64,000 nt of DNA from Pictodentalium vernedei (GCA_031216915.1 CM062296.1:790888823-790952822); one strand, 5' to 3'; counted from the stretch's first letter, positions 1 to 11,670 are shown. Made by a program: numbers and translations. Notes: generated by a model from the letters alone, not told the origin.

Positions 1-668
1 TGATGTCTAATAGACTTAACTTAGACGCTTTATCATACGTAATCCACCTTACTGAGGCATTATCATTACGTCTTCAAGAGAAAGAATTCCGGGATATGAT
101 CCTCAATGTAATTTCTTTTGAGGGCAGTAGTTTGTTCACGTATAACTCCGCCCTTCAGTGGCTGCTTGGAGTTGGTTAGGCGTGACGCAGCCCTAGCTAC
201 ATCCACGCGTGTGGATAGTAAGGTGAAGAACTCTCTCAGAGTCGCTTCGTTCTCGGAGAAGCTTCTCTTCGACGGCAACTTTTCAGCAATCCATGAATTG
301 CTCGATTTACACGTTCTCTTGTCTATCTAGTGTAGCAAGAGATTCAGACTGGGGCAAACATTCGGTGGTTGACTCAGAGAGTGCCACTGCAGTTGCCGGA
401 TCCGAGTTTTATAATTATGACGGTTGCCAGTCAAACAGGTTGGGATATAATATTGATCCCAACGGATTCGAAGTGCCAGGGTCTTTGGGTTCCGCAGTCT
501 CTAAGCAAGTACTTATCTTCCACGGAATAATGTTTTTTTAGGCTTGCTTTATGTCATTGGATGAACATTATTCAGAAACGCATGTCCAAATCCTGTCCGT
601 TAATTCGACAGTGGTGGCGTATCTCCGGAACCAGGGAGGCACTCATTCGTTTCCGTTATTCAATTTAA
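1..668 (+). mobile_element. Fragment of RT-less DIRS derivative
   Basis: This stretch resembles copy A from about 6065 to 6725. It holds the last part of gag (to about 290) joined directly to the RNase H region (from about 299). The join is the same deletion seen in copies A and D, which removes the gag tail and the whole RT polymerase domain. It keeps some states closer to the intact element (around 400-420) than A does, so it is a sister copy, not a simple duplicate of A. The left part lies outside the window. On the right the homology stops exactly at a TTAA (665-668), followed by CCCTTTCCGACTACGG. No frame is intact. Confidence 0.85.
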
Positions 669-1577
669 CCCTTTCCGACTACGGCCGTCGTGGCGTTATA
701 ACGTCATGGGGATTCATGCGTTTGACGTCGTCAACAAAATTCGTTTACTGCCGATATTCGAAAGTCCCATTCAGTAATTACGTGTTGGCGCGGTAATAAT
801 GGACCACATATCTATGTGTACTTCAAGAAACCAGATGGACTGGGGAGTTATTATAGCCCAAATAAATATTAATCATGCCCAAATCAAGTTATCGCCATTA
901 CGACAGCAATTATTATCAAGAAAACGAGGGTATGTTAATTCGTTTATTCAACAATAACACAGTGACGAGTAATTTTGCAAACTATAACACAAACTGTTAT
1001 GTAAAATTCAACAACAAATATTAAACAGACATTATTAACGATAAATTTGAAAAATGGCCAGACTGGTCGGGTTGTGATTGAAAGTATCAAACAACGCATC
1101 AAAAAATGAAATGTTTCGAAACATTCCGGAACACTTGAGGCGTCATAATGGAATGCATCCAGTAAAAAAACACTTCCGCGTTTGTGAAACAAGAACGAGT
1201 TTTATATTTTATCATCGTAAAAAAACAAAACAATGGTCATTCAAAACATACCGGTAAATTCAATGGACAACATGATAATGACTGAAATCATCGTCACGTG
1301 GTAAAACAGATGACAGTTGAGTAATTCGTGGAAATAGTAGACTGTTGTAAGTTGTAACTTACGATGAATACTACGAAAAACCAAAAACAAATTTTTGTGT
1401 GTTGGTGCTGTATTTTTGAGTATTTATAAAAGCAAATTACTCCCATCAAAAGATATTCTGTTATCTCTTGCGCCAAAGAGAAACACTCTTGGCAATAACA
1501 TTAACCCTTTATGACAGCTTACAACAACCAATGAGGATGCAGGATTAAATTTTGTTATAAAAAAGGCAGGGGTCATT
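669..1577. other. AT-rich non-coding stretch, starts with TTAA-type terminus
   Basis: The first bases (CCCTTTCCGACTACGG after TTAA) look like the end of a piggyBac-type TTAA element inserted in the DIRS fragment, but I could not find its other end. The rest is AT-rich with only short frames and no recognisable protein. Another TTAACCCTTTATGAC motif lies near 1503. Confidence 0.4.
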
Positions 1578-1712
1578 TCACAGGCGCCCGTAAAATAGCC
1601 AAAAGAGTGTATATTGACTATTTCACGGGCCCCATTGAAATAGTCTACAGGCTATTTCACGGGCGTCCGTGGAATAGTCAATACATACTCCTTTGGCTAT
1701 TTCACGGGCTCT
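1578..1712. repeat. Palindromic repeat, ctatttcacggg family (copy 1)
   Basis: Imperfect inverted repeat with arms of about 42 bp. The sub-motif GGCTATTTCACGGGC occurs in both orientations. A second copy is at 9584-9708, so one copy lies on each side of DIRS copy A. Confidence 0.7.
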
Positions 1713-2161
1713 GATAAATTATTAGGTTTGATTGACTTCCCTGTGAATTCAATACCAAACAGACTTGTCATTCGTTGGGTTAGGTCCGGTAATATTGGGC
1801 CTTCCACCTCACACCATGTAATGTACTAGTAAATTTCTTCCTTCATTTTATACATTTACAATACCTGTTCCCAACGTCAAGAAATGAATTCGTTCAATTC
1901 TCGAAGTCGGGAACAGATATTGTAAATGTATAAAATTAGGGAAGAAATTTCCACATCATATCAGAAAGGCTGCAAAACAATAAAAATTGTCAATTAAAGT
2001 GGCTTGTTAAATCGTATGCCATACAGGGGTTAAATATATTTACAATACAATATGATTATCGAAGAAGGGAACTGGTAACGTAAATGTATAAAATTATTTA
2101 TTGTCGTCTGTTTTGCTCACTGTAGTCCTAGAATACGCTAGATGTCAGTTGTAAACTCCAT
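1713..2161. other. Non-coding spacer with foldback
   Basis: No gene seen. An imperfect foldback occupies about 1829-1950, with arms containing ATTTTATACATTTACAATA and its complement. A related single arm is near 2040-2095. The last bases before 2162 are the DIRS insertion point. Confidence 0.5.
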
Positions 2162-2363
2162 ATTTTTATACTGTACCAATGACCCAGACATAGCTGGTGC
2201 TAACTCTTAAAATATAGGGCCAAACACAAATTTTGCCCCCCAATCCCCAAAATTTGCATCTAAAACTAAAGAAAAACATGTCCTGAAAGGCCCTCCACAC
2301 TTCGCCCCTACTGCGCATGCGCAGTGTCAAGGACATTCCGAAATTGGCGCCATTTATCATTCT
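2162..2363 (+). repeat. DIRS copy A left ITR
   Basis: About 202 bp, inverted relative to 9007-9234. It contains the perfect palindrome CTGCGCATGCGCAG. The inner variant TCTTAAAATATAGGG is shared with the right end of the same copy. Confidence 0.9.
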
Positions 2364-3024
2364 AAGTTTGGCCCTTCATCAGTTAACATCTGACTGATCT
2401 TTGTGCTTTTAAATCTCAGTTTAAATGATGCCAGACACATAAATATTAGTGAAATGGTGATTCTAAGGAGGATAGAGAAGGAGGAGAGGAAAAGAATGTG
2501 TGACAGAATATTATCAGGGCTGTAACTTAAAATTTTTTAATGAAATTATGTTAAGTTACCTATTTTCAAGGCAGCAGCCATTTTGTTGTCATTCTGATTA
2601 TTTAGTTACACTGTTTTTTCAAGTGTTTTCCTCTCTCCCTGTCCTTTAAGTTCCCCCTTGCTATTCTCCCATGCTTTTGGCATAGTTTCTGTAATTATTA
2701 TTACTAAAATTTCTTGGGAGTTTTAGCTGAATAACAGAATGAATTCTGTTCTTTCCCCATGTTTACGTCTTCACCTACGGGTGGTTAGGCGTTGTGTTCT
2801 GCATCTACCATCTGATGTTCTGCAGTTTCTTCCCTGGAAGTCTCTGTTTTGCATCAGATAGTGTATTTTTGGTAACTGATTTCGGGCCTGGGTGCCTGGA
2901 GTCTTATTTTAGTGTTTTTACACTCATTGTTTACATTTACAACAGCCCTCTGTGTGAGGGGGGGATTTCTAAAAAATAATATCTTATGTTACTTTAATCA
3001 TAACTAGATACATTATTATTGTTC

Positions 3025-3216
3025 GTAAGTGTTGAATAAATTGTTTAAAATATTTTAAAAATTTTTGTCCACACTTAGGCTTGGGATCCATTGGGGCTCA
3101 ACGTTACTTTTCAGAAACTTGGGCTGTTCTGAAAAAATATTTTTTCAAAATATTTTGATTTCAATTATTTTTTCTATATTAATGGATCATATTATTATTA
3201 TGTATTTTGATTGCCA
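3025..3216 (+). promoter_or_regulatory. Putative 5' UTR intron of DIRS copy A
   Basis: A GTAAGT donor (3025) and a CAG acceptor (3214-3216) lie just before the gag region. Length is 192 nt, matching copies C, D and E. Confidence 0.5.
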
Positions 3217-3255
3217 GGGGTTAGTGCGAGTACCAGGACTTGTTTTCTTTTCACA

Positions 3256-6200
3256 TTGAAAGGATATTGATCAATTGTTTTAAGAGGAAGTCTTCCTCTG
3301 ACTTTATTATCATTCTATATGTGGTCAGTGTACTCGCATTAACTCCTGTTCTGTATCGTATGATTTCGATGACAATATGGGAAGCGTATGTCACGGTATG
3401 TTGTTGGGGATTTGGACACTCCAGTCCTTTCCCCGCAGGGTCACTCTACTTTATCAATTTCTATTTCAGACGATCAAGATTAGGGTGATGTATCTGTGAT
3501 GTCTTCCAACAGTGTGCCTCCGTCGTCACAATTAATGAAGGGCTAGCGGAAAAGTGCTCATGTAATACGCCAATTGCCTAAGAGGACCCTAGTAGGTTCA
3601 ATGGCCTTTGACGTCCGCTAGCTCGCCCGGTGTAGCGTCCATTCACCGAATGGTTCGGCAGCCGGGTTCGTCCGTTGCGGTCTAGAAGGAATTTTGGGGT
3701 GATGCGAGCACTATAAAATTAACTTAATGCACACCCAGTGACGGCGGATCGGAGGGAGAACGGAGGAAGCCTTTTAGTCCGGTTCATAGCTCGTTCCGGT
3801 CCATCCGGACGGCAAGCGAGAGAGGCCCCTCTCTCGTTCAACAACATCTGGCCCCAGATGTTGTGGTACAAAATGTGTCGCTAGCGGAGCATACGTCCGT
3901 CGCTCGGGACGCTCCGTTGTATAGGCAGTCCGCTGAGACTGCTAAGGCTTCCTCTTCTCGTCAGCGCACACGACCGCACCTTGGCTGCGTGACCGCCGAT
4001 ATATTACCAGCTTCGCCGATCAAGGATTCTTTGGCGACCAGGTCACACCATCCGGCAGCCAGGGATTCGAGACCGATGGACTCTGGACGTTCGCATAGGA
4101 AAAGTATGCGGGAGCCATCTGATGCGGAGCTGCCCTCGGCGAAGCAGCGATAGACTGCGCCTCCGCAGGTCTCGACGCCGGACATTCTTGTGCACATAGC
4201 ACAGCTTATCGCAGCATCCCAGCAGCCGACAGAAATGGTGTCGGATCGAGAATTATCCGACAGCGCTGGGTCGGTAGCCGGGGACTCGAGGCCTGCAGAC
4301 TCCGGACGTTCGCATAGGAAGTGTGCGGGAGTCAACGTACACGGAGCTTCCGGCGGCAATGCATCGTAAGTCCGCTACTGCACAGGCCTCGGGAACGGAC
4401 GTGCTTTCCTTAATAGCACAGTTTATCGCAGCATCCCAGCATCAACTGAATCTGTCGCATATATTTTATCCGACGATGCTGGGTCGGGACGCTCCGCGGA
4501 AGCGGGTACGGACGTCCGAAAGTTTCATCCGGTCCGACGGGATACCGAAAGGAATTTGGAGGATTTCAAGCTTTCCCTTTCGGAACAACATATGCTGCGA
4601 TGACGGATAAGAAACTGATAGCGTCGGTGGACTTAGAAATTGTTGGTTCGGTTCAGGGACATCGTCCCTCAGTTCCGACTTAGTCCAATAATGTCACACA
4701 AACTTTCGAATTATTGAACGACGCTATATATATTATTATTTTATGCTTGCTATCCAAGCATTTCTGGTTTCTTGTTCGAAGAGTTATGGAGATGTCTTTC
4801 AAAAGTGTGCCTCTGTCGTCATAGTTAATGAAGAGTTAGCGGCAATAAGTGCTCATGGAATATGTCTATCGCTTACGGAGTGACATTCGCTAGCTCACCC
4901 GGTGTAGCGTACATTCATCGAATGGTTCGGCTGCCGGGTTCGTCCGTTGCGGTCTAGGAAGGAGATTTGGGTGATGCGAGCACTTTAATTACTTTAGTAC
5001 TCACCCAGTGACGGCAGATTGAGGACAGATCGGAGGAAGCCTGTTAGTCCGGTTCCTGGCTTGTCCAGGTCCGTCCGGGCTGTGAGCGAGAGAGGTTCCT
5101 CTCTCGCCCAACAACATAGGGGACCGCATGTTGTGGTTCAGATATTTTACATTCGGAGCATATGTCCGTTGCTCGGGACGCTCCGTTATATTGACAGTCC
5201 GAGAGACTGTCTTTAATGCTTCCTCATCCTCACAGCAGGGCACACGACCGCACATTGGCTACGTGACCTCGAGTATCCGATCAGTTTCGGCATTCAGTGA
5301 TTCCACGGCGAATAGGTCGCGCCATCCGGTAGCCAAGGGACACGAGGCCTATACACTCCGTTCGCTCGCATATTGTAAGTATGCACGGGGTAACGATCAC
5401 GGAGCTTCCAGCGGCAATGCATCGTAAGACCGCTTCTCCTCAGGCCTCAGTGACGGACGTGCTATCCGAGTTAGCACAGTTGTTTCGCAGCATCCCAGCA
5501 ATTGACAGTTTCTCGGTCGAATCAGGAATTATCCGACGGCGCTGGGTCGGTGCGGTCCGCAGTTGCATCAGCTACGGACAACCAACGCTTTATAGGGTCC
5601 GACAGGATGGCGAAAGGGATTCGAAAGATTTCGAGTTTTCCGTTTACTAGTATCGGAAGATGCCTTTCATATCTTCTGGCATTTCTTCCAGTGATTATTA
5701 TTTCAGACTTCATTGCTGCGATCTTGGATAAGAGACTTATAGCGTCATTGGACTCGGATTTTTCGATCGGTACAGGGACATTGTCCCTGACTTACCGACG
5801 CAGTCCAATATTGTCATTACAACATGTGTTTTATTTTTCGACGCTATATATATATATATATACAAGCCTGCTACTAAGCATGATAGTTTAGTTTCTTGTC
5901 CGCGTTGCTCATTTCTGCCATTTTATCATTTTTACAAATAGTTTATTTTGGCAGAGCAGGGCATACCGAGAGTTCATATGCGTCTAGACGGTGTGATTAA
6001 AGACTGCATATATTCTTTTTCGCCGTTTATGTCTTTTCCAATTTCAATGTTGGGAACGACATTATGTATAGTAGACTTAACTTAGACGCTTTATTATACG
6101 TAATCCGCCTTTCTGAGGCGTTATCATTACGTCTTCAAGAAAAGATTTACGGGATATTATTCTCAATGTAATTTCTTTTGAGGGCAGTAGTTTGTTCACG

Positions 6201-6345
6201 TATAACTCCGCCCTTCAGTGGCTGATTGGAGTTGGTTAGACGTGACGCAGCCCTAGCTACATCCACACGCGTGGATAGTAAGGTTAAGAACTCTCTCAGA
6301 GTCGCTTCGTTCTCGGAGGAGCTTCTCTTCGACGGCAACTTTCCG
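3256..6345 (+). pseudogene. gag relic with repeated internal segments (copy A)
   Basis: The reading frame is lost: the ATG position is TTG (3256-3258) and stops and frameshifts are frequent. The gag sequence is present as consecutive partial copies. Segment 1a (about 3500-4270) resembles copy B. Segment 1b (about 4271-4738) restarts in mid-gag and resembles copy C. Segment 2 (about 4793-5848) restarts near the 5' part of gag again. The remaining gag then continues to about 6345, where it is joined to RNase H sequence. Copy D has the same joins. Repeated use of parts of one gene suggests template switching or unequal recombination; this is inference. Confidence 0.8.
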
Positions 6346-6354
6346 GCAATCCAT

Positions 6355-7330
6355 GAATTGCTCGATTTATACGTTCTCTTGTCTATCTAGTGTTACAAGA
6401 GATTCAGACTGGGGCAAACATTCGGTGGTTGACTCAGAGAGTGCCGCCGCAGTTGCCGGACCCGAGTGTGGCTGTTATGACGGTTGCCAGTCAAACAGAT
6501 TGGGATATATACTGATCCCTACGGATTCGAAGTGCCAGGGTCTTTGGGTTCCGCAGTCTTTTAGCTATCAGTTTAACTTCCGCGGAATAATGTTTTTTAG
6601 GCTTGCTTTATGTCATTGCATGAACATTATTCAGAAACGCATGCCCAAATTCCTGTCCTTTAATTCGACAGTAGTGGCGTATCTCCGGAACCAGGGAGGC
6701 ACTCTTTCGTTTCCGTTATTCAATTTAATGGAAAGAATCCGTCTGTTGGTTATAGTACACCAAGTTCAGTTTTGGTCCGTCATATTCCGGGTCGTCTGAT
6801 TGTTTTATCGGACTCCCGTTCTCTTACGGGTCGCTTGTTGCTGTCAGAATGGACTCTCAACAAACAAGTATTCAATCAGATTTGCTATCTATGGGAGCGC
6901 CCAATGATGATTTATTTATGACACAGCTTGCTAATCAATTGCAGACGTATGTGTTGGCTTGTCCAGATCTCTGAGCTAATAGTGTTAACGCTCTATTGAT
7001 CTATAGGACGGAATGATAGGATACGCGTATCCTCCGGCGCTGTTGTTTTAGCAGGTATTGCTAAGATAAACAACCACAATACATTTCTGTTGATAGCATC
7101 TCTATCTTCACAGAGATCATGAGTAATTTACTCTCTTGTCTACTGTGGGTCTTAACGTGAAATCTTCCTCTATGTGAGGATCTTTTTTCACTGGGTAAAT
7201 CGTGTCATCTTTATCACAACCAGCAAGGTCGCAACCTTCATGTATTCCGTTGTGTGGTCCGTATTGCATTGTAAGCACTGTACTGGACGAGCTTTGGACG
7301 CGATTTCTTACTATAGGAGATCCTCTTCTT
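6355..7330 (+). pseudogene. RNase H and post-RNase H relic (copy A)
   Basis: Matches the RNase H part of copy B from about 17414 onward, beginning abruptly after the gag relic. The stretch encoding TDSKCQGLW can still be read (about 6512-6545), as can NQGGT near 6690. Several indels break the frame. The RT fingers and palm, including the YLDD box, are absent. Confidence 0.8.
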
Positions 7331-8256
7331 CGCTATTCTATGCGACTAAAGTGGAGGCTCTTCCGTCGTGGTGTAGGGATCATTATGTTCATATTGTTGA
7401 TCCCTCCATACTACTCATTGCTATTTTTTAGTATACTTGTTTCACAAGATCTACTGCAGCCTGTTATTATTTAGGTTATAGGTTTATGTTACCTCATACC
7501 TATGCACTCTACGATAGTTTACAATTGAGTCTTTTGTCTCTTTATCTAAGTCAGTTAGTAACTTTTTGATAAATAGACTTAGAATCTTTAGATTAAATTC
7601 CTATACGGATTTTAACTTCGGTTCTTATTTAGCTAAGTAATCATTTGAGCCTTTGGAAACAGTAGTTTTCAAATTCTGACCTTTTAGACAGTAATTCTGT
7701 TGGTTTCTCTTTTACTGTAGAGTCAGTGAGTTTCATGCACTATCGATGGATGATTTTCACTTTCATAGTTTCGGAATCAATACTTCCGTTACTATTTAGG
7801 TTGGATTGTTGCATAAGAGTTAGGCTCCTATTATCCGGAACCTATTATTTTAAGGTCCTTCCGTCTTCGTATGGGCATAGGCCTTTACTCTTTCCGGGTT
7901 CAGTTTATGTATTTATAAACAGATATCTGTTTATTACAAGGGCGTAAGCTTCTTCTGTCTTTGATGTCTAGTAGAAGGACGTTACGCTCCATTTTATTGT
8001 TAATGGATTCTATTAACTATCGGTACTGCTTATAGTATATCATTGACTTAGCAGTTGTGCTTAAGATTTCGGCTCATGAAGTAAGAGTTCTTCTACTTCT
8101 TGGGCTTACATTAATAGTGTCGCTATTATAGATTTTTGAAGGCCGCTCATTGCGCTCAGCCATCCACATTCATGAATTTTATCTTAGAAATATCGAGTCA
8201 ATTTCTTGAGGCCTCTTTTGTTAGGTCTATTATCTACTGCTCAGAATGTCATTCAC
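7285..8256 (+). pseudogene. Tyrosine recombinase relic (copy A)
   Basis: Nucleotide homology to the YR gene of copy B (18357-19355) is clear throughout, but many indels and stops interrupt it. The region of the HEVR box is recognisable near 8075-8090 and the region of the nucleophilic Tyr near 8175-8195. It cannot encode an enzyme. Confidence 0.8.
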
Positions 8257-8329
8257 TTAACAGTTGCTACTATAGCTAGGTAGGCTGTCTGTTTCGGCAG
8301 TGTCTCCTTTCGGCTGCCCTCTTCGCTCT

Positions 8330-8380
8330 GGGCTATTTGACCCAGGGCAAGAAAAAGGGGGGGGGGGGAGGGTGTTCCCT
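8330..8380 (+). other. Hairpin plus G-run after YR (copy A)
   Basis: The hairpin CTGGGCTATTTGACCCAG is followed by a run of G. The same block sits after YR in copies B, C and D. Confidence 0.6.
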
Positions 8381-8849
8381 TGGGTCACCTGTTTTACTAT
8401 GAAAACAAGGGGATACCTCCTCCGGAGTTAGTAATTCTGAGCTGTTATTGGGATGGTTGTTTAGTGAGAAGTTTAAGTTTATAAAATTCATTCAAGTCTT
8501 AGTTTTTAAAGTATAGCTTTTGAATATTGCATATGTCAACAGACATGATTATGCAATTCTCAGACACTTTTAGGAGTATAAGAGTCTCTATTCTCTAGAC
8601 TTACTTTATTATTGGCTTACTTTAAAAATTATTAGTATAAGGATTATATTGGATATTAATAGAGTACATGGATGTATGAAGCTCAATTTTGGAAGGTGTT
8701 GTATCTTTCTAATTTATCATAAATAAGAAAGATACATGTAAGGCCTATTACTTCTTTTCCCTACAGGGGATGACTCTATTTTATTTTATTGAGCGTATTC
8801 CATTTTGCTCTATGTCCTTGGCCCTCCAGCCTTTTTACTATTCAGCTAT

Positions 8850-8931
8850 GTCTGGGTCATTGGTACAGTATAAAAATGTTAAAAAATTTATAGTAATTTC
8901 TATATTTTTTATACTTACCAATGACCCAGAC
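8850..8931 (+). repeat. DIRS internal complementary region (copy A)
   Basis: Its left half is the reverse complement of the element's left end, and its right half that of the right end. Joined, they equal the head-to-tail junction expected in a circular intermediate. Confidence 0.9.
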
Positions 8932-9006
8932 GGGGATGGCCCTCCCAGGAGTTGGGAACTCTTGCCTCCCCGCTGAGTACATAGCGCCTACCAGGCACTG
9001 GTTATT

Positions 9007-9234
9007 AGAATGATAAATGGCGCCAATTTCGGAACGTCCTTGACACTGCGCATGCGCAGTAGGGGCGAAGTGTGGAGGGCCTTTCAGGACATGTTTTTCT
9101 TTAGTTTTAGATGCAAATTTTGGGGATTGGGGGGCAAAATTTGTGTTTGGCCCTATATTTTAAGAGTTAGCACAAGCTATGTCTGGGTCATTGGTAAGTA
9201 TAAAAAATATATAAGTTACTATAAATTTTTTAAC
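9007..9234 (+). repeat. DIRS copy A right ITR
   Basis: Inverted copy of 2162-2363, plus an extra ~27 nt at the outer end, finishing in AAATTTTTTAAC. Confidence 0.9.
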
Positions 9235-9273
9235 ATTTTTAACAATAAAATCATTAAAATATTGATATTTTTT

Positions 9274-9527
9274 TTAACCCTTTACATAACGTAACGGCCA
9301 AAACCGGCCAGCGCTACATATGAAAATCGCCATTCAATTTTTTTAATATTTTCATTTTTTGCTTCCAAAACATAGGTTGTGACTCCTCATTGGAATGAGC
9401 GCGTTGTGCTCGTTCCAATGAGGGGTCACAACCTATGTTTTGGAAGCAAAAAAAATGAAAAAAATTAGTTGTACGAGAATTTTTTTTTACGAGTGTCGGC
9501 TGCTACTAGCGTTAGGTAAAGGATTAA
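9274..9527. mobile_element. TTAA foldback MITE (piggyBac type)
   Basis: Bounded by TTAA at 9274-9277 and 9524-9527. Ends read CCCTTTACATAACG on the left and TCCTTTACCTAACG (complement) on the right. The core is an inverted repeat at 9361-9447 containing GGTTGTGACTCCTCATT and its complement. TTAA target sites and CCC-starting ends are typical of piggyBac-class elements. No coding capacity. Confidence 0.8.
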
Positions 9528-9583
9528 TTTATATAATACCAGTCACAACCCAAGCATATTATCCATAATCCAAGACAGAGCCT

Positions 9584-9708
9584 GTGAAATAGCCAACGCA
9601 GTATATATTGACTATTTCACGGGCGCCCATGAAATAGCCTGTTCACTATTTCACCCACGAGAGAGTCATTATGTACTCTTTTGGCTATTTCACGAGCACC
9701 CGAGAAAA
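9584..9708. repeat. Palindromic repeat, ctatttcacggg family (copy 2)
   Basis: Diverged second copy of 1578-1712 with the same order of GGCTATTTCACG motifs in both orientations. Confidence 0.65.
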
Positions 9709-10086
9709 AGCCACTGCCATAAAAAAAATAGAAACAATTTTACATCCGATATTTAGGCCTTCAGTAAGCAAAATACACAATAACAAATAACTGTTTAGGG
9801 GACAAGTCGGTAAAGTAGAAACCACAATCAGTGGTGGCGCTAATGGGGACACCCCCCACCCCCCAAATGAAAGTAAATATGCAGTAGACCCCCACCCCCC
9901 CCACCCCCCCCCCCCCCATTAAATATCCAGTAGCTCTCCTCCCTTTCGTCAGATGCAGGAAAATGTAAACACAAGTGGAAAATGTTCTCCAGAGTAATAA
10001 ATGATGTTGTGTATATAACATGTATCCTTTGCGATGTCACTAAATAGTATTGGAAACATTTTCACACACACACATAGATTTCGATT
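9709..10086. other. Non-coding stretch with C-runs
   Basis: No gene seen. Contains C-rich homopolymer runs (about 9847-9918) and a CA repeat near 10065. Confidence 0.4.
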
Positions 10087-10271
10087 GTTAAGCCTTTACC
10101 CAACACCGACAATATTACATTAATTTAAATTTTTTAAAATTCTCTCAAAAATGTCAACAAAACTACATCATGTTGGCGGGGGGGGGGGGGGGGGGGGGGG
10201 GGGGGAGGGGGGGTACATGATGTGGTTTTGTTGACATTTTTTGACAATTTTGAATTTTTTGAACAGCTTAA
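10087..10271. mobile_element. Foldback element with poly-G loop
   Basis: Starts at TTAA (10087-10090) followed by GCCTTTACCCAACACCG, a variant of the TTAA-MITE end. The inverted arms (AAATGTCAACAAAACTACAT near 10149 and its complement near 10214-10238) surround an uninterrupted run of 28 G (10178-10205), one A and 7 more G. The right boundary at TTAA 10268-10271 is uncertain. Confidence 0.5.
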
Positions 10272-11017
10272 GAATGGGGCCCGCAAATTGTTTTTTTTTT
10301 TCCTCTTGCTAAACCAATTCTTTTTTTTTTTGCTTGCAACCCATCTATGTGTATTCAGTTCAATTATGAGATCTATTTCTCACTCCTGCAAATTTGATCT
10401 TGGGAGCAAATTTGTGGGAGTGAAAAATAGTTTCTTACGCTTTTCTGCTTATTAGGGCTTTGCATAACATGAGCAGGTTACTCAATTTCGGCTGACTTGG
10501 TGTGACATACTCGAGGCTGTTCTCTAACATATTTTCATGTTGCTCGATGCCTTACCGCCATACTGCAGGAACCTAAAATTTTCACTATTTCTGTAAAAAC
10601 AAAAACCTACTGGAAAAGTAGAAATGGTGCAGACAGTTTTATTTTGACAGCAGACATTTATTGTTTTTTGTAATGTTTTAAATAGAAAAAAAAACAAGCT
10701 GGGAGGGTGATATGTTTTTTCGCCTTCCGTTACAGCTCGGTTTACCAGAAAAGAGTCCAGTTTCGGTTCAAGGTTTTTTTTTTTTTTTGCTGGGGACCGA
10801 GAGGAGCCGAATATCATGTGCGAGAGCAACAACTTGTTCCCAATATCAAATAGACTAGATTTTTCCCAATTCTCAACCTAAAAATTCCTACTCCATGAAA
10901 TTTACCTCCTACAACTCATAATTATTAGAGTAAAATACTGTGTTAACATGTAAACTGTTACCTGTAGAATTGTTAGGGTTATATGCCAAATACACTGTGA
11001 GCAAATATATTCTGTTT
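10272..11017. other. Non-coding; diverged piggyBac-associated 3' sequence
   Basis: A hairpin with ~22-bp arms lies at about 10367-10429. The stretch about 10541-10680 resembles 12281-12425, the region just downstream of the piggyBac transposase, including AGGAACCTA and TTTTATTTTGAC. It is therefore probably the end of a second, decayed relative. No coding frame is credible. Confidence 0.4.
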
Positions 11018-11271
11018 TTAACCCTTTATCCAATCTCATGGCCAAAACTGGACAATGCAATCTATACTCGAAAATTCCCATTCCAATCTTTTCCAGATTT
11101 TCACGTTTTGCTTCTAAAACATAGGCTATGACCCTTCATTAGAATGAGTGGAATACACTCATTCCAATGAGGGATCATAACCTATGTTTTCGAAGCGAAA
11201 ATGAAAATTTTTAGTTTCACCAATTTTTTTTTCTTGAGTGTCGTCTGCTCCGAGAGCGTTGGGTGTAGGGT
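11018..11271. mobile_element. TTAA foldback MITE
   Basis: TTAA at 11018-11021 followed by CCCTTTATCCAATC. The core inverted repeat spans about 11108-11200 (AAAACATAGGCTATGACCC and complement). The right end GTTGGGTGTAGGG is degenerate and lacks a clean TTAA. Same family as 9274-9527. Confidence 0.65.
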
Positions 11272-11599
11272 GAAATACATGTACATTATCCTTTGACGGA
11301 AATGCCGGTTGATGATTTGTTTTCAAAATTGACACAAATTCCCAAAAAGAGACAATATGATGCTAATTTTCCAAATCACATGAGCCCAGAACCTTTTCCC
11401 CAAAAAGGATAAAAAAAAATCCCTGCAGTTCAAGTTTCGGTTGTGAACTAAAAAAATCAAACTTTTTCTTGGATGGCCAGGGAAAAACCTCATACATGTA
11501 TAAAAGCCTTTCTTGAAGGTTCATAGTAACATTTTGCTACCCCCAGAAAATCATACAAATATAGGATAAACACCTATTGAATGTAAATAAAAAAAAATT
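11272..11599. other. Non-coding AT-rich spacer
   Basis: No gene, repeat array or clear terminus seen. Confidence 0.3.
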
Positions 11600-11670
11600 C
11601 TACGACTGGTATTAAGAATTAAACTTGCGAGCCTTTGGCGAGCAAGTTTAATTCTTAATACCACAAGTAG
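11600..11670. repeat. Hairpin
   Basis: Arms around GGTATTAAGAATTAAACTTG and its complement enclose a short loop with GCCTTTGGC. Confidence 0.7.

Larger units (their letters stand above)
2162..9234 (+). mobile_element. DIRS retrotransposon copy A (RT-less, non-autonomous)
   Basis: A 7,073-bp element with both inverted terminal repeats and the internal complementary region, but no intact gene. The order is left ITR, 5' UTR with putative intron, gag relics with internal repeats (3256-6345), RNase H relic (6355-7330), YR relic (7285-8256), G-run, ICR and right ITR. The gag start codon is TTG instead of ATG. About 1.3 kb, equivalent to 16125-17413 of copy B, is missing, so there is no RT catalytic box. 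Copy D (53502-60501) carries the same lesions and is very similar throughout, but the two have different flanks. I infer spread by enzymes supplied from an intact copy. Confidence 0.9.
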
